From NCBI RefSeq assembly GCF_000949475.1, contig NZ_JRHC01000001.1, positions 744,001 through 808,000 on the forward strand: 64,000 nt of DNA, in the 5' to 3' direction. Below are positions 51,870-61,190 of this stretch, piece by piece; position 1 is the first letter of the stretch, and each line of letters starts with the position of its first letter. The notes below the pieces were generated by a model, which made no database searches, was not told the origin of the DNA, and worked only from the letters and a program-made list of their open reading frames with translations. The DNA comes from Draconibacterium sediminis (lineage in GTDB: Bacteria > Bacteroidota > Bacteroidia > Bacteroidales > Prolixibacteraceae). Made by a program: the position numbers and the translations under genes.

Positions 51870-53105
51870 ATGAAGAAGATAGTAATTCTTGGCGCCGGGA
51901 CTGCGGGAACAATGATGGCGAATAAACTACGAAAAGCCCTCGACAGAGAAGAATGGGAGATTACCATTGTCGACCAGTTTAAAACACATTACTACCAACC
52001 CGGATTTTTGTTTATTCCTTTTGGTATTTACCAGAAGGAAGATGTGATAAAACCAAAGGCTGATTTTATTCCGGCCGGTGTGAACATGATTTATTCTGCA
52101 ATTGACAGAATTGAGGGCGAGGCCAATAAAGTGCATCTTGAAGGAGGGCAGGTATTGAATTACGATTTCCTGATCGTGGCAACCGGTACCAAAACCAATC
52201 CGGATGAAACTGCGGGTTTGAAAGACAAACTGTGGTACAAGGAGATATTCGATTTTTATACCATCGACGGAGCTGTGGCGCTGCAAAAGTTCTTAAAAGG
52301 CTGGGAAGGTGGAAAACTGGTAATGGCCATTACCGAATTGCCTTACAAATGCCCGGTTGCACCACTGGAGTTTGTGTTTCTGGCCGACGCTTATTTTACC
52401 GAACTGGGCATGCGCGATAAGGTGGAGATAGCCTACGTTACGCCAATGCCGGGAGCTTTTACCAAACCGGTAGCCACCAAAATGCTTTCGGAGCTGTTGG
52501 CTGAAAAAAACATCGAAGTAATTCCTGATTTTTACATCGAAAGGGTGGACAACGACCAGAAGAAACTTATTTCGTACGACGAAAAGGAAATTGATTTTGA
52601 TGTGCTTACCGTAGTGCCTGTGAACATGGGCGACGAAATGATTGAAAGAAGCGGTTTGGGCGACGATCTGAATTTTGTTCCAACCGATAAACACACGCTG
52701 CAGTCGGTGGCACACGAAAATATTTTTGTGTTGGGCGATGCTTCAAATATTCCAACATCGAAAGCCGGATCGGTAGCTCACTTTGCCGCCGATATCTTAT
52801 TCGAGAATCTGATGAGCGCCATTGAAGGCCGTCCGTTGCACGCCAAATTCGATGGCCATGCCAACTGTTATATCGAGACAGGTTTTGGTAAAGGCGCACT
52901 TATCGATTTTAATTACGATACAGAACCACTTCCGGGAACTTTCCCGCTGCCGGGCATCGGGCCGTTTGGCTTGCTGAAAAATACCAAAATCAACCACTAC
53001 GGCAAGGTTATGTTCCGCTGGATTTACTGGCACATCCTGCTAAAAGGAAAAGAGTTGCCGGTGGAACCATTGATGACCATGGCCGGGAAAAAGAAGGTGA
53101 ATTAA
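51870..53105 (+). CDS. Sulfide:quinone oxidoreductase-like flavoprotein
   Basis: 411 residues. FAD-binding GAGTAG (8-13), a second nucleotide motif ATGTKTN, and FVLGDASN (286-293). C161 (KCPVAP) and C333 (ANCYIE) correspond to the redox-active pair of SQR enzymes, which carry the persulfide from sulfide to quinone. First of a four-gene operon with DUF1641, TusE/DsrC-like and DsrE-like proteins, which fits handling of sulfane sulfur. Whether it acts on sulfide itself is not provable here. Confidence 0.82.
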   Translation: MKKIVILGAGTAGTMMANKLRKALDREEWEITIVDQFKTHYYQPGFLFIPFGIYQKEDVIKPKADFIPAGVNMIYSAIDRIEGEANKVHLEGGQVLNYDFLIVATGTKTNPDETAGLKDKLWYKEIFDFYTIDGAVALQKFLKGWEGGKLVMAITELPYKCPVAPLEFVFLADAYFTELGMRDKVEIAYVTPMPGAFTKPVATKMLSELLAEKNIEVIPDFYIERVDNDQKKLISYDEKEIDFDVLTVVPVNMGDEMIERSGLGDDLNFVPTDKHTLQSVAHENIFVLGDASNIPTSKAGSVAHFAADILFENLMSAIEGRPLHAKFDGHANCYIETGFGKGALIDFNYDTEPLPGTFPLPGIGPFGLLKNTKINHYGKVMFRWIYWHILLKGKELPVEPLMTMAGKKKVN

Positions 53106-53121
53106 TTAAAGGAGCCTGATT

Positions 53122-53802
53122 ATGGAAGAGAAATCATTACAAGTACAAATATCGGAGCTGAACCAAAAGGTTGACTTGCTGCTGGAGTACGTAAACCAGC
53201 AGCGGCTTAAAACCAACGAGGTTGAAGATTTAATCTCCGATCTGTCGATAGTGGGAAAGGACATGTACGATACAGCGGTGGAAGATCTGGATAACCGGAT
53301 GGTACATCTTGATATTGATGAGGTGAAGGGGCTAATGCTGCGTATTCTGCGTAACATCGATAACATGAACCGCTTTCTGGAACTATTCGAAAGTATGAAT
53401 GATCTGGTTAAAGATGCCTCGCCAATTCTTAACGAGGTGATCATCGACTTCTCCAAAAAACTGAATGAGCTGGATCAAAAAGGCTACTTCGAATTCTTTG
53501 TCGAGGCCGGACAGATCTTTGATAATATTATTACCCACTACAAACCGTCGGATGTGAAAGAGCTGGCAGATAACATTGTAACGATTATGGAGACGGTGCG
53601 CTCGGCAACGCAGCCCGAAATGATGAGTGCGATGAACAATGGCCTTAAAATTTACGGAAGTATGGAAATGGAAAATGTTCCCGAGTATTCCATTTTTAAG
53701 GTTATGCGCGAAATGAATCAACCGGAGATGAAACGTGCACTGGGATTCTTTGTAACCTTTATGAAGAACATGGCTGCAGAAACCAATAAAAACAACAATT
53801 AA
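53122..53802 (+). CDS. DUF1641 domain protein
   Basis: 226 residues, all helical, no signal peptide. N-terminal coiled coil (SELNQKVDLLLEYVNQQ), and a DUF1641-like repeat region (about 110-210: PSDVKELADNIVTIMETVRSA). Function unknown; DUF1641 proteins often follow SQR-like oxidoreductase genes, probably as a scaffold. 16 bp after the SQR-like gene. Confidence 0.8.
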   Translation: MEEKSLQVQISELNQKVDLLLEYVNQQRLKTNEVEDLISDLSIVGKDMYDTAVEDLDNRMVHLDIDEVKGLMLRILRNIDNMNRFLELFESMNDLVKDASPILNEVIIDFSKKLNELDQKGYFEFFVEAGQIFDNIITHYKPSDVKELADNIVTIMETVRSATQPEMMSAMNNGLKIYGSMEMENVPEYSIFKVMREMNQPEMKRALGFFVTFMKNMAAETNKNNN

Positions 53803-53812
53803 AAATAAAATT

Positions 53813-54124
53813 ATGGCAGAAAAAACTTTCGCAGGAAAAACTGTTGAGGTAACCGCAGAAGGCTACCTGGTAAACAAATCGGACTGGAGCAAGGAAGTTG
53901 CTGCAGAAATGGCAAAAGAAGATGGTATTGAACTGACCGATAAACACTACGAGGTGTTGGATTATTTGCGTGAGCAGGAGGCATCAGGTGCCAGCCTTAC
54001 AATACGAAAAGTTGGTAAATCGGGTATTGTTGATATTAAGGGATTGTACGAATTGTTTCCCGGTGGTCCGCTAAAACTATCTTCGAAATACGCTGGTATT
54101 TCCAAACCGGCAAGCTGCGTTTAA
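53813..54124 (+). CDS. TusE/DsrC-family sulfur relay protein
   Basis: 103 residues. DsrC fold, with WSKEVAAEMAKEDGIELTDKH and the C-terminal arm ending KPASCV. The penultimate cysteine (C102) is conserved; the second DsrC cysteine, eleven residues upstream, is a serine (S91). That is the single-cysteine TusE-like state: it can carry a persulfide but not form the internal disulfide. 10 bp after DUF1641. Confidence 0.85.
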   Translation: MAEKTFAGKTVEVTAEGYLVNKSDWSKEVAAEMAKEDGIELTDKHYEVLDYLREQEASGASLTIRKVGKSGIVDIKGLYELFPGGPLKLSSKYAGISKPASCV

Positions 54125-54143
54125 AAACCAAAAACTTAAGAAT

Positions 54144-54647
54144 ATGACTGAAGTAAAAGAAACGCCTTTAAAAAAGGTGATGATAATTGTAGCCAAAGCC
54201 AATATTGAAGATGTATATGCAGGTTTGATAATGGCGAATGGAGCAGTCATGGAAGGTATTGAGGCCAAGTTGTTTTTTACATTTTTTGGGCTGGATGCCA
54301 TTACCAAAAAGCAGATGAACAAGTTGCACACGGCAACAGTTGGCAATCCGGGAATGCGAATGCCAAACGGATGGGCTTTCCCAACTTTGCTTGGAGCGAT
54401 TCCCGGAGTGGAAGCCGGAGTTTCGGCCATGATGAAAAAACAAATGGACGAGCTGGATGTGCCACCCGTTGACGAATTTTTGGATATGATAACCGCAGGC
54501 GGCGGCGAGATTTATGCCTGTAAAATGGCCGCTGATATGTTCAAACTCACAAAAGACGACTTGTGTGAGCATGTAAAAGCTATTATAACAGTTGGAGACT
54601 TATACGCTATGTCGGGAGGCGACGGAACACAGATTATTTTTACTTAA
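54144..54647 (+). CDS. DsrE-like sulfur-carrier protein
   Basis: 167 residues, DsrE/DsrF/DrsH-like family. C126 (YACKMAA) is the conserved persulfide-bearing cysteine; C141 is a second cysteine. NGWAFPTL and the final GGDGTQIIFT are family features. Works with the TusE/DsrC-like partner in moving sulfane sulfur. Last gene of the operon, ended by a terminator. Confidence 0.82.
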   Translation: MTEVKETPLKKVMIIVAKANIEDVYAGLIMANGAVMEGIEAKLFFTFFGLDAITKKQMNKLHTATVGNPGMRMPNGWAFPTLLGAIPGVEAGVSAMMKKQMDELDVPPVDEFLDMITAGGGEIYACKMAADMFKLTKDDLCEHVKAIITVGDLYAMSGGDGTQIIFT

Positions 54648-54667
54648 TCTAGTATACGAGGAAGTTA

Positions 54668-54699
54668 AGCGTCATCTGTTTTCAGGTGGCGCTTTTTTT
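54668..54699 (+). terminator. Terminator of the SQR operon
   Basis: 11-bp stem with two G-U pairs (54668-54678 with 54683-54693), TTTT loop, T-run to 54699. It overlaps the end of the convergent cytochrome gene. Confidence 0.8.
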
Positions 54700-57403
54700 A
54701 TTTCCATTCGGGAAGAATACAGGCAGAGCTTCGTTTTTGTAGCTGCTCTTCAAAATTGTTAAGCGTGGCTTGCATTATTTTCGAGTCATCATCATGGCAG
54801 GTAAGGCAGGCGCCAACAGTTAATATGGCCTGTTGTTGTTTAACACTTAGCGGAGAAACGTTGGAGCGTGTTGCTACTTTTCCGGTTCGTGTTTGCAGAA
54901 AATCGATCCATGCATCGGCAGGCAAACCATCGTTTACATCGCGTTGGTAAAGCGGAGAAAAGGTCCATTTACCCTTTCCGTCTGCCATTTCGTATTCCAG
55001 TTTCCCTTCGCCGTAGCCAATCGCAAGCGAACTATTATGGCAGCTTTTGCAATCTCGTCCTTCTTTGGTGGTGGTATGCGGTGCAACCGGCGCATACAAA
55101 CGATGAAAAATAGTAGAATTATCAGCGTCGTCGGTGTACGCGCTTTTGTCGATGGTAAGAATCATTCCCGGTGCAACAGGTATAACTTCTGATTTTTCGC
55201 CTTCAGTCCGCATTCCCAACGACGGAAGTTTGGCTTCATACTCGCCAAAAAATTCAACCCAGCCGCCGGTTTGCTCTTTGTTGGCTACCATGTTGTACGA
55301 TGGCTCATTCGGATCGTATTCGTTGTGGCAGCCAATACAAGTTGGTACCCACGACGAGTGACAGCTTGAACAGGCCAGGTCAGAGTGGGCATTGCTTCTT
55401 GTACAAACTTCTGCCGGACGGGTTAACGCCATTTTAATCTTGCTGTTTTTGGTTTGCAGAAACGCCGTGTCGTTTTCAACAAAAGTATTTACCAGCGCGT
55501 GGTTGCGTTTGCCGGTTAGCAAAAATTCTTTCCCTGAAATATTGCCAAGGCGCAAGGCAGCAATTATTGCCGATTCATTGTCAAGATTTTCAGCTTTTAT
55601 CGTTTTTGCATCGCCGTCAAAATGGCAATCAATACATTGCACATCAGCCTGATCTTCCTGGTGGGCATAAAGTGTTCCGTCGCCCATAACTTCATACGAG
55701 TGGTGGCAATCGATACATTCCATTCCCAGCTCGTGGTGCACATCTTGCTGTTTTTTTATAAATACACGTTCACCCTCAATCAGGCGATAGTTATTGTCGT
55801 TAGTAGGCATTTGTTTGGCTTCAAGTGTTGTTTCATGCCATCCTTCGTAGCTGGTAGAAATCCTGCCCGAGCGGCTGTGGCATCCAAAACAGTGGTTGTT
55901 GCTAATGGCCAAACTAATCGACGGGTGTGCATTAATAATGGTGTCGCGAACCATGGCGAGTGCTGCTTCTGCCTCGGGGCTGTAATTCAGGTGGCAGGCC
56001 AGGCAACCTCCGCCGCGGCTGCCTTCGTTAACCGGGCCATATTCTGTTTTTGGATTTCCAAGATGGCAGCGAACGCATAAATTACGCAGATGCTCGTCGG
56101 CAGCCGAATTCCCGAGATGGTGCACATTGGCCAGTTCATCGGGATTATCCTGTTCGTTGAAGACAAAACGATCAACACTGATCATTCCGCTCAGTGTCGC
56201 CATTAAACCGGTGGGTACACGTTCAACAATTTCCGGATGACACTGCGTTGTTCCGCACGATTGTGGCGCGGTAGCCAGATTTCCCGGAATAAGGATCATA
56301 TTATTATGCGACTGATTTTTACCCGTTGCAAACGGATTTCCGCCATGACAGGAAACACAACCAATGGCTTCAGGCGAATGCGAATCGGTAAGGCCATGCG
56401 TTTCCGAGTGGCAGGCCAGGCAGCTTTCTTTTCGTCCCTGGATAACCGGGGAGACAATTGCAGTTCTCAGTTCAAATTGGGGAGTAAGCTTTACTCGCGG
56501 CGATTTAAAATTATTCAGTACTTCGTAGCGGTAATTTTCCTGCCACGGATTTTTCCATTGCCAGCGCTCTCCTCTGAAAAACAAACCGATTATCGTTAAA
56601 ACCAGGTAGAAAGCGGTAAAAACCAATAAACTTCGTTTGCTGAGAAACATGGTTTTTCCCTGCGCTGAATTAACCAGGTAAAGTAAAACGAGCAAAAGCA
56701 GAAAAAGCAGTAACGACCAGGCCGGGTGGCTCAGCCAATGCAATATTTCCTGGAAACCGACAAAGTACCACGGGCCTTTTACTGCAGGATTCAGATTGTC
56801 GTGCAAGGGTGCGCTGAAAAGATAGCTAAATGCCAAAACGGCAACTGCCGAAACTACAAAATCAAGCACCGGCGGCCAGTATTTTCTTCGGCTGTGCTCA
56901 ATCATTATTACCGCAATAAAAACGGTAAATGTGGCTATGTGGTGCACGTAAATTAACTGGTAACTTTCCGGGTGCCCCAGCAATGAAAATGCCAGCGACT
57001 GGCCAATTAACGGAACGCGCTCGGCAAGTGTTTGTAATATTTGTCGGGCCTGCTCACTGTCGGAATCGCCTTTCAGCAAAAAGCCGGTGATCATGGCCAG
57101 GAATATGATTAAAACACCAATGCTCAGCCGGAATGCCATTCCTTTTTTGAGGCCGATTTTTTCTTTGTAATGAAAATGATCGTAAAGGTGAATAAGGCTG
57201 AAAACAATGAAGAACTGCGAGCTCCAGTAATGGTAGTTACGGATAAGCGCAGCCCACGGATTGGCGACGATCATTGTGCTTACACTCAGGTAAGGCGATT
57301 CCACATTAAAAGGAACGGCAAGCAGAATGCCGGATAAAATAACCAGCCAGAACAGGGCCACTGCCACTGTCCCAAATGTTGTTTTATCATTCTTCTTTGC
57401 CAT
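54698..57403 (-). CDS. Cytochrome b6-like membrane protein fused to a dodecaheme cytochrome c
   Basis: 901 residues. Residues 1-290 hold membrane helices with the haem-b ligand pairs H58/H72 (spacing 14) and H155/H170 (spacing 15). The longer second spacing is that of cytochrome b6, not bc1. Then a large periplasmic domain (about 327-866) with eleven CxxCH motifs and one CX4CH (CGTTQCH), giving up to twelve c-haems. It shares an operon with a Rieske protein (1 bp gap), so a Rieske/b quinol-oxidising complex feeding a multihaem wire is likely. No periplasmic partner reductase is identified. Confidence 0.85.
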   Translation of the reverse strand: MAKKNDKTTFGTVAVALFWLVILSGILLAVPFNVESPYLSVSTMIVANPWAALIRNYHYWSSQFFIVFSLIHLYDHFHYKEKIGLKKGMAFRLSIGVLIIFLAMITGFLLKGDSDSEQARQILQTLAERVPLIGQSLAFSLLGHPESYQLIYVHHIATFTVFIAVIMIEHSRRKYWPPVLDFVVSAVAVLAFSYLFSAPLHDNLNPAVKGPWYFVGFQEILHWLSHPAWSLLLFLLLLVLLYLVNSAQGKTMFLSKRSLLVFTAFYLVLTIIGLFFRGERWQWKNPWQENYRYEVLNNFKSPRVKLTPQFELRTAIVSPVIQGRKESCLACHSETHGLTDSHSPEAIGCVSCHGGNPFATGKNQSHNNMILIPGNLATAPQSCGTTQCHPEIVERVPTGLMATLSGMISVDRFVFNEQDNPDELANVHHLGNSAADEHLRNLCVRCHLGNPKTEYGPVNEGSRGGGCLACHLNYSPEAEAALAMVRDTIINAHPSISLAISNNHCFGCHSRSGRISTSYEGWHETTLEAKQMPTNDNNYRLIEGERVFIKKQQDVHHELGMECIDCHHSYEVMGDGTLYAHQEDQADVQCIDCHFDGDAKTIKAENLDNESAIIAALRLGNISGKEFLLTGKRNHALVNTFVENDTAFLQTKNSKIKMALTRPAEVCTRSNAHSDLACSSCHSSWVPTCIGCHNEYDPNEPSYNMVANKEQTGGWVEFFGEYEAKLPSLGMRTEGEKSEVIPVAPGMILTIDKSAYTDDADNSTIFHRLYAPVAPHTTTKEGRDCKSCHNSSLAIGYGEGKLEYEMADGKGKWTFSPLYQRDVNDGLPADAWIDFLQTRTGKVATRSNVSPLSVKQQQAILTVGACLTCHDDDSKIMQATLNNFEEQLQKRSSACILPEWK

Positions 57404-57404
57404 T

Positions 57405-57803
57405 TTATCCTTTAATTGTTATTGATTTTCCGTCGTCGGAAACCGATGAGTCGAGTATCGTAAGATTTTTGTATGCCGGTCCTTTTATAACCTGCCCTTG
57501 CAGATCGTATTCCGAACCATGACAGGGACAAACCAGTTTGCCGCTTTCCATTTTATCAATTTTACATCCCAGGTGGCTGCAATGCGATGAAAAAACCTTT
57601 GTTTGATGATCTGAATTTACAATAATGTATTTGTCGAAAAACTGCACTTCCTTGTTCATGTTCAGCGGAACCGACACTTCTTCAGCACCGGAAGTTGCAA
57701 TATGTTGGAGCGTTAATTTATTCCAGACGAATGCAAAAAACGAAACAAATCCTACCGCCGCAACTTTCAAAAAAACTCTTCGGTTTTTGGTTTTCATTCC
57801 CAT
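57405..57803 (-). CDS. Rieske iron-sulfur protein
   Basis: 132 residues. Twin-arginine-like anchor (NRRVFLKV, 7-14) with a single membrane segment, then a Rieske fold: C75-H77 (CSH), C80, and C92-C94-H95 (CPCH), providing the [2Fe-2S] ligands (C75, H77, C92, H95) and disulfide (C80, C94). It transfers electrons from quinol via the cytochrome b partner downstream, one base away. Confidence 0.9.
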   Translation of the reverse strand: MGMKTKNRRVFLKVAAVGFVSFFAFVWNKLTLQHIATSGAEEVSVPLNMNKEVQFFDKYIIVNSDHQTKVFSSHCSHLGCKIDKMESGKLVCPCHGSEYDLQGQVIKGPAYKNLTILDSSVSDDGKSITIKG

Positions 57804-57878
57804 TTTCTTTGAGACAAATGTAATAAATTGAGAAAACTAGGAAATTGGAAATTTTTCTGTTTAATAAATGTTAAGAAA

Positions 57879-57892
57879 GTGACCCAGATCAC
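57879..57892. promoter_or_regulatory. CRP-like palindrome
   Basis: GTGA-CCCAGA-TCAC, the GTGA-N6-TCAC core of the Crp consensus. Distinct from the TGAT-N4-ATCA box at 51785. Sits 76 bp before the Rieske start. Confidence 0.55.
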
Positions 57893-58095
57893 ATAGTGCT
57901 ATTAAGTCAAATTTTATGACTAAACAGATCAAATAAACTCTGTTTCGAAAGAATGGGCTATATGTTAAAAAACCTGTTTCCCGATAAGGTCGCACTGTTA
58001 TTTATGGCTATTTTTATCTCCTCTTAATGATTAGGGTAAGTGTTTGTAAATAAGTGCTATGGAATTGGTAGGATGAGATGTTCCTTCAAAGATAT

Positions 58096-58129
58096 CGTGC
58101 TTATTTTTAATGGTTTCAAATTAAGCACG
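58096..58129. repeat. 8-bp inverted repeat upstream of psr-like operon
   Basis: CGTGCTTA (58096-58103) and TAAGCACG (58122-58129) pair perfectly across 18 bases, about 28 bp before the -7 box. Candidate operator for a dimeric regulator. Confidence 0.45.
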
Positions 58130-58156
58130 TTAATAACCATTGTACAAAATGATTTC

Positions 58157-58164
58157 TATATTTG
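58157..58164 (+). promoter_or_regulatory. -7 box of the molybdopterin operon
   Basis: TATATTTG matches TAnnTTTG exactly. The nearest TTG (58140-58142) is only 14 bp upstream, so the -33 is doubtful. The leader to the start codon would be about 215 bp. Confidence 0.5.
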
Positions 58165-58385
58165 CGCCCATATCTAAAAATATAGATAGGTATATATGAA
58201 TAACTGTAAAAAGATGCTAAACTCTTATTCTTTGGCGCTTTTTAGAAACAGTTTTGGAAGAATGAGAAACGTGTTCAACATTAAAGAAATAGAAAGATAA
58301 ATAACCATGTGAGAAAGCATTTTTCATGCTGAGTTTGAAGAAAGCGTGTTACATGAGTTACCAATAAAATAAACTATTTAGACGA

Positions 58386-60641
58386 ATGAAGACAAGACGG
58401 GATTTTATCAAAATTTCAACTGCCGGTGCCGGAGCTGCTGCCATAAGTTTTAAGGCTTTGGGATCAAAAGGTTTCGGGCTCTTCGAATCGAAGACCGAAG
58501 GTCCGGTAAGTGATGAGGATCTTACTCCGTATCCAACTTATTGCGAAGTATGTTTTTGGAAATGTGCTGCGTGGGCTTATGTCGATAAAAACGGAACTAT
58601 ACGAAAAGTTGTTGGTAATAAGAACGACCCGCATTGTAACGGTCGTTTGTGTCCGCGAGGAACAGGCGGCGTTGGTATGGTTTACGACGAAGATCGTTTA
58701 AAAACACCGCTGATAAGAGATACGCGCAAGGATGGTACTCAATATTTCAGAGAAGCAACATGGGATGAGGCACTGAACAAAGTTGCCGATAAGATGAAGG
58801 AAGTTAAAGAAAAGTACGGTCCTGAAGCTTTTGGTTTGTTCAATCACGGAACTCCCGGAGGTCATTTTCACCATTTGCTACGTGCTTATGGTTCGGAAAG
58901 TAATGCCGAGCCTGCGTTTGCCAATTGTCGTGGTCCGCGTTCGTCGGCTTATTTTTCAACTTTTGGAGCCTATGTTGGCTCGCCCGAATGTACCGATATC
59001 AGAGATACCAAATGTTTGGTGTTAATTGGTTCGCACCTTGGCGAAAACATGCACAACTCGCAGGTGCAGGAAATGTCGGATGCCATTGATAACGGCGCAA
59101 CCATTATTACGGTTGATCCACGTTTCTCAACGGCAGCAGCGCATTCAAATCACTGGTTGCCAATCAAACCGTCAACCGATATCGCTTTGTTAATGGCATG
59201 GATTCATGTGCTGATTTACGAAGGTTTATACGATAAAGATTACGTTGAGCAATATACATTTGGTCTTGATTATTTAAAAGATCATGTGAAAAATATGACT
59301 CCGGAGTGGGCTTATGGCATCACTACCATCGAGCCGGAAGAAATCAGAAGAACTGCACGCGCAATGGCTGATGCAGCTCCGGCGGTAATCATTCACCCGG
59401 GACGCCACGTTGTTTGGTACGGCGACGATACACAACGCGGACGCGCCATGGCAATTCTTACTGCCTTGTTGGGATCATGGGGAAAACGCGGAGGATTATA
59501 TTTCCCTGAGGGCGTTTCTGTTCCAGCTTACCCGCACCCACATTTCCCTGAACCGAAATGGACATGGAAAGACTGGAATGCCGGTCGTTACCCGCTGGCA
59601 ACAATGGGAATTACCACCGAGGCTTTAAAAGCATCAATTCCAAGATACAATTATAAACACCAGCTAAAAGCATGGTTGGTGGCCGGAACAAACCTGCCAC
59701 TGTCGATGCCGGATAAACCCTTGTTTAAAGAAGCTGCTGATTCAGTTGAGTTTATTGCGGTAATGGATACCATGCCTATGGACATTACGGGTTATGCCGA
59801 TGTGATTTTCCCGGAAGCAACTTACCTGGAGCGTTACGATGTAATACGTTCGGCCGCTAACCGCGAGCCAAACATTGCATTGCGTATGCCGGCTATCGAA
59901 CCAAAATACGATTCGAAACCGGGTTGGTGGATTGCCAAACAAATTGGCGAACGTTTGGGTTTGCACGATTACTTTAACTACGATGACTATTCGGAAGTAA
60001 TCGACTGGCAGTTAAAACAGCTGGGAACTTCGCTGGAAGAGATGAAAAAAATTGGTGTTAAAAAATACCCGAGAAAAACCGGCCCGCTTTATTTGGGTGA
60101 TGGCGAAGATTATGATTTCAATACCACAACCGGAAAAATTGAACTGTATTCAGTTGATTTTGCCGACCACGGTTTTGATCCGATTCCAAATTATACGAAA
60201 CATCCGGAGCCACCACAGAATTTCTACCGTTTGATTTATGGTCGTGCGCCAATGCACACTTTTAGCCGCACATCGAACAATCCGCATTTATCAGATCTGA
60301 TGAGCGAAAACAGCGTTTGGGTAAATCCAAAAGTTGCCGACTTGTGGGGACTGAAAAACGGACAGGAAGTGTGGTTGAAAAACCAGGACGATGCGATTAC
60401 TTCGTTCCCTGTAAAAGTTCGGGTAACCGAACGAATTCGCTGGGACTCGGTGTACATGGTTCACGGATTTGGTCATAAAAACAAAAAACTCTCGAGGGCT
60501 TTTGGAAAAGGAGCCGCCGATACCGAAATGATTACCAACGTTGCCGTTGACCCGATTATGGGCGGTACCGGAATGAGAGGAAACTTTATAACATTTTTAA
60601 CAGAAGATCCTGCACTGGAAGAAAAGGAGGTTAAAGCATGA
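58386..60641 (+). CDS. Molybdopterin oxidoreductase, Psr/Phs-type catalytic subunit
   Basis: 751 residues. Twin-arginine signal (RRDFIK, 4-9). [4Fe-4S] ligands C53, C56, C60 and C89. Predicted Mo ligand cysteine C181 in ANCRGPRSS. Further MGD contacts in IGSHLGEN, TVDPRF, ALLGSWGKRGG and TGKIEL. Belongs to the polysulfide/thiosulfate reductase group of the DMSO reductase superfamily. Tat export puts it in the periplasm. The genes after it encode its ferredoxin and membrane subunits. Direction of the reaction is unknown. Confidence 0.85.
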   Translation: MKTRRDFIKISTAGAGAAAISFKALGSKGFGLFESKTEGPVSDEDLTPYPTYCEVCFWKCAAWAYVDKNGTIRKVVGNKNDPHCNGRLCPRGTGGVGMVYDEDRLKTPLIRDTRKDGTQYFREATWDEALNKVADKMKEVKEKYGPEAFGLFNHGTPGGHFHHLLRAYGSESNAEPAFANCRGPRSSAYFSTFGAYVGSPECTDIRDTKCLVLIGSHLGENMHNSQVQEMSDAIDNGATIITVDPRFSTAAAHSNHWLPIKPSTDIALLMAWIHVLIYEGLYDKDYVEQYTFGLDYLKDHVKNMTPEWAYGITTIEPEEIRRTARAMADAAPAVIIHPGRHVVWYGDDTQRGRAMAILTALLGSWGKRGGLYFPEGVSVPAYPHPHFPEPKWTWKDWNAGRYPLATMGITTEALKASIPRYNYKHQLKAWLVAGTNLPLSMPDKPLFKEAADSVEFIAVMDTMPMDITGYADVIFPEATYLERYDVIRSAANREPNIALRMPAIEPKYDSKPGWWIAKQIGERLGLHDYFNYDDYSEVIDWQLKQLGTSLEEMKKIGVKKYPRKTGPLYLGDGEDYDFNTTTGKIELYSVDFADHGFDPIPNYTKHPEPPQNFYRLIYGRAPMHTFSRTSNNPHLSDLMSENSVWVNPKVADLWGLKNGQEVWLKNQDDAITSFPVKVRVTERIRWDSVYMVHGFGHKNKKLSRAFGKGAADTEMITNVAVDPIMGGTGMRGNFITFLTEDPALEEKEVKA

Positions 60642-61171
60642 GATATGCAATGGCGATCGACACAAAAAAATGTGTTGGGTGTGGCGACTGTGTAGTGGCC
60701 TGTCAAACAGAAAATAATGTACCGCATGGTTACTGTCGCGACTGGATAGTTGAACGCGTTGACGGAACTTACCCAAGTTTAAGTCTCGAATTTCGTTCGG
60801 AGCGTTGTAATCACTGCGATAATTCTCCGTGTGTGAGATGCTGTCCAACCGGGGCAAGTCATATCGAAGAAGGGGGAATTGTTTCCGTAACTCCCCATAA
60901 ATGTATTGGTTGTGGCGCCTGTATTCAGTCGTGCCCGTACGATGCACGTTACTCGCATCCTGATGGTTATGTTGATAAATGTACCTTCTGTTTGCACCGC
61001 GTTCAGAAAGGACAAAAAACGGCTTGTGTTGATGTGTGTCCTACCAAGTGTTTGCATTTTGGCGATTTGGACGATCCGAACAGCGATGTTTCGCTGGCTA
61101 TCAAAGACCGTTCATGGAAAGTACTGGCTCCGGAAGCCGGAACAAAACCACAATTGTATTTTCTTACCTAA
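60638..61171 (+). CDS. Four-cluster ferredoxin subunit, PsrB/PhsB-like
   Basis: 177 residues. Four cysteine groups: CVGCGDCVVAC, CNHCDNSPCVRCC, CIGCGACIQSC and CTFCLHRVQ...CVDVCPTKC. Carries electrons between the molybdenum subunit and the membrane quinone site. ATG overlaps the previous stop (ATGA). No signal peptide, so it hitchhikes with the Tat-exported subunit. Confidence 0.9.
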   Translation: MRYAMAIDTKKCVGCGDCVVACQTENNVPHGYCRDWIVERVDGTYPSLSLEFRSERCNHCDNSPCVRCCPTGASHIEEGGIVSVTPHKCIGCGACIQSCPYDARYSHPDGYVDKCTFCLHRVQKGQKTACVDVCPTKCLHFGDLDDPNSDVSLAIKDRSWKVLAPEAGTKPQLYFLT

Positions 61172-61190
61172 CACTTAAACCTGATAGAAA

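Larger units (their letters stand above)
57804..58385. other. 582-bp divergent regulatory region
   Basis: No large gene. It holds a CRP-like palindrome (57879-57892), an imperfect inverted repeat AGTCA-N7-TGACT (57905-57921), an 8-bp inverted repeat with 18-nt loop (58096-58129), a TAnnTTTG box (58157-58164) and a 34-codon plus-strand ORF at 58196-58300 just after the box. It lies between the Rieske/b operon and the molybdopterin oxidoreductase operon. Confidence 0.6.
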
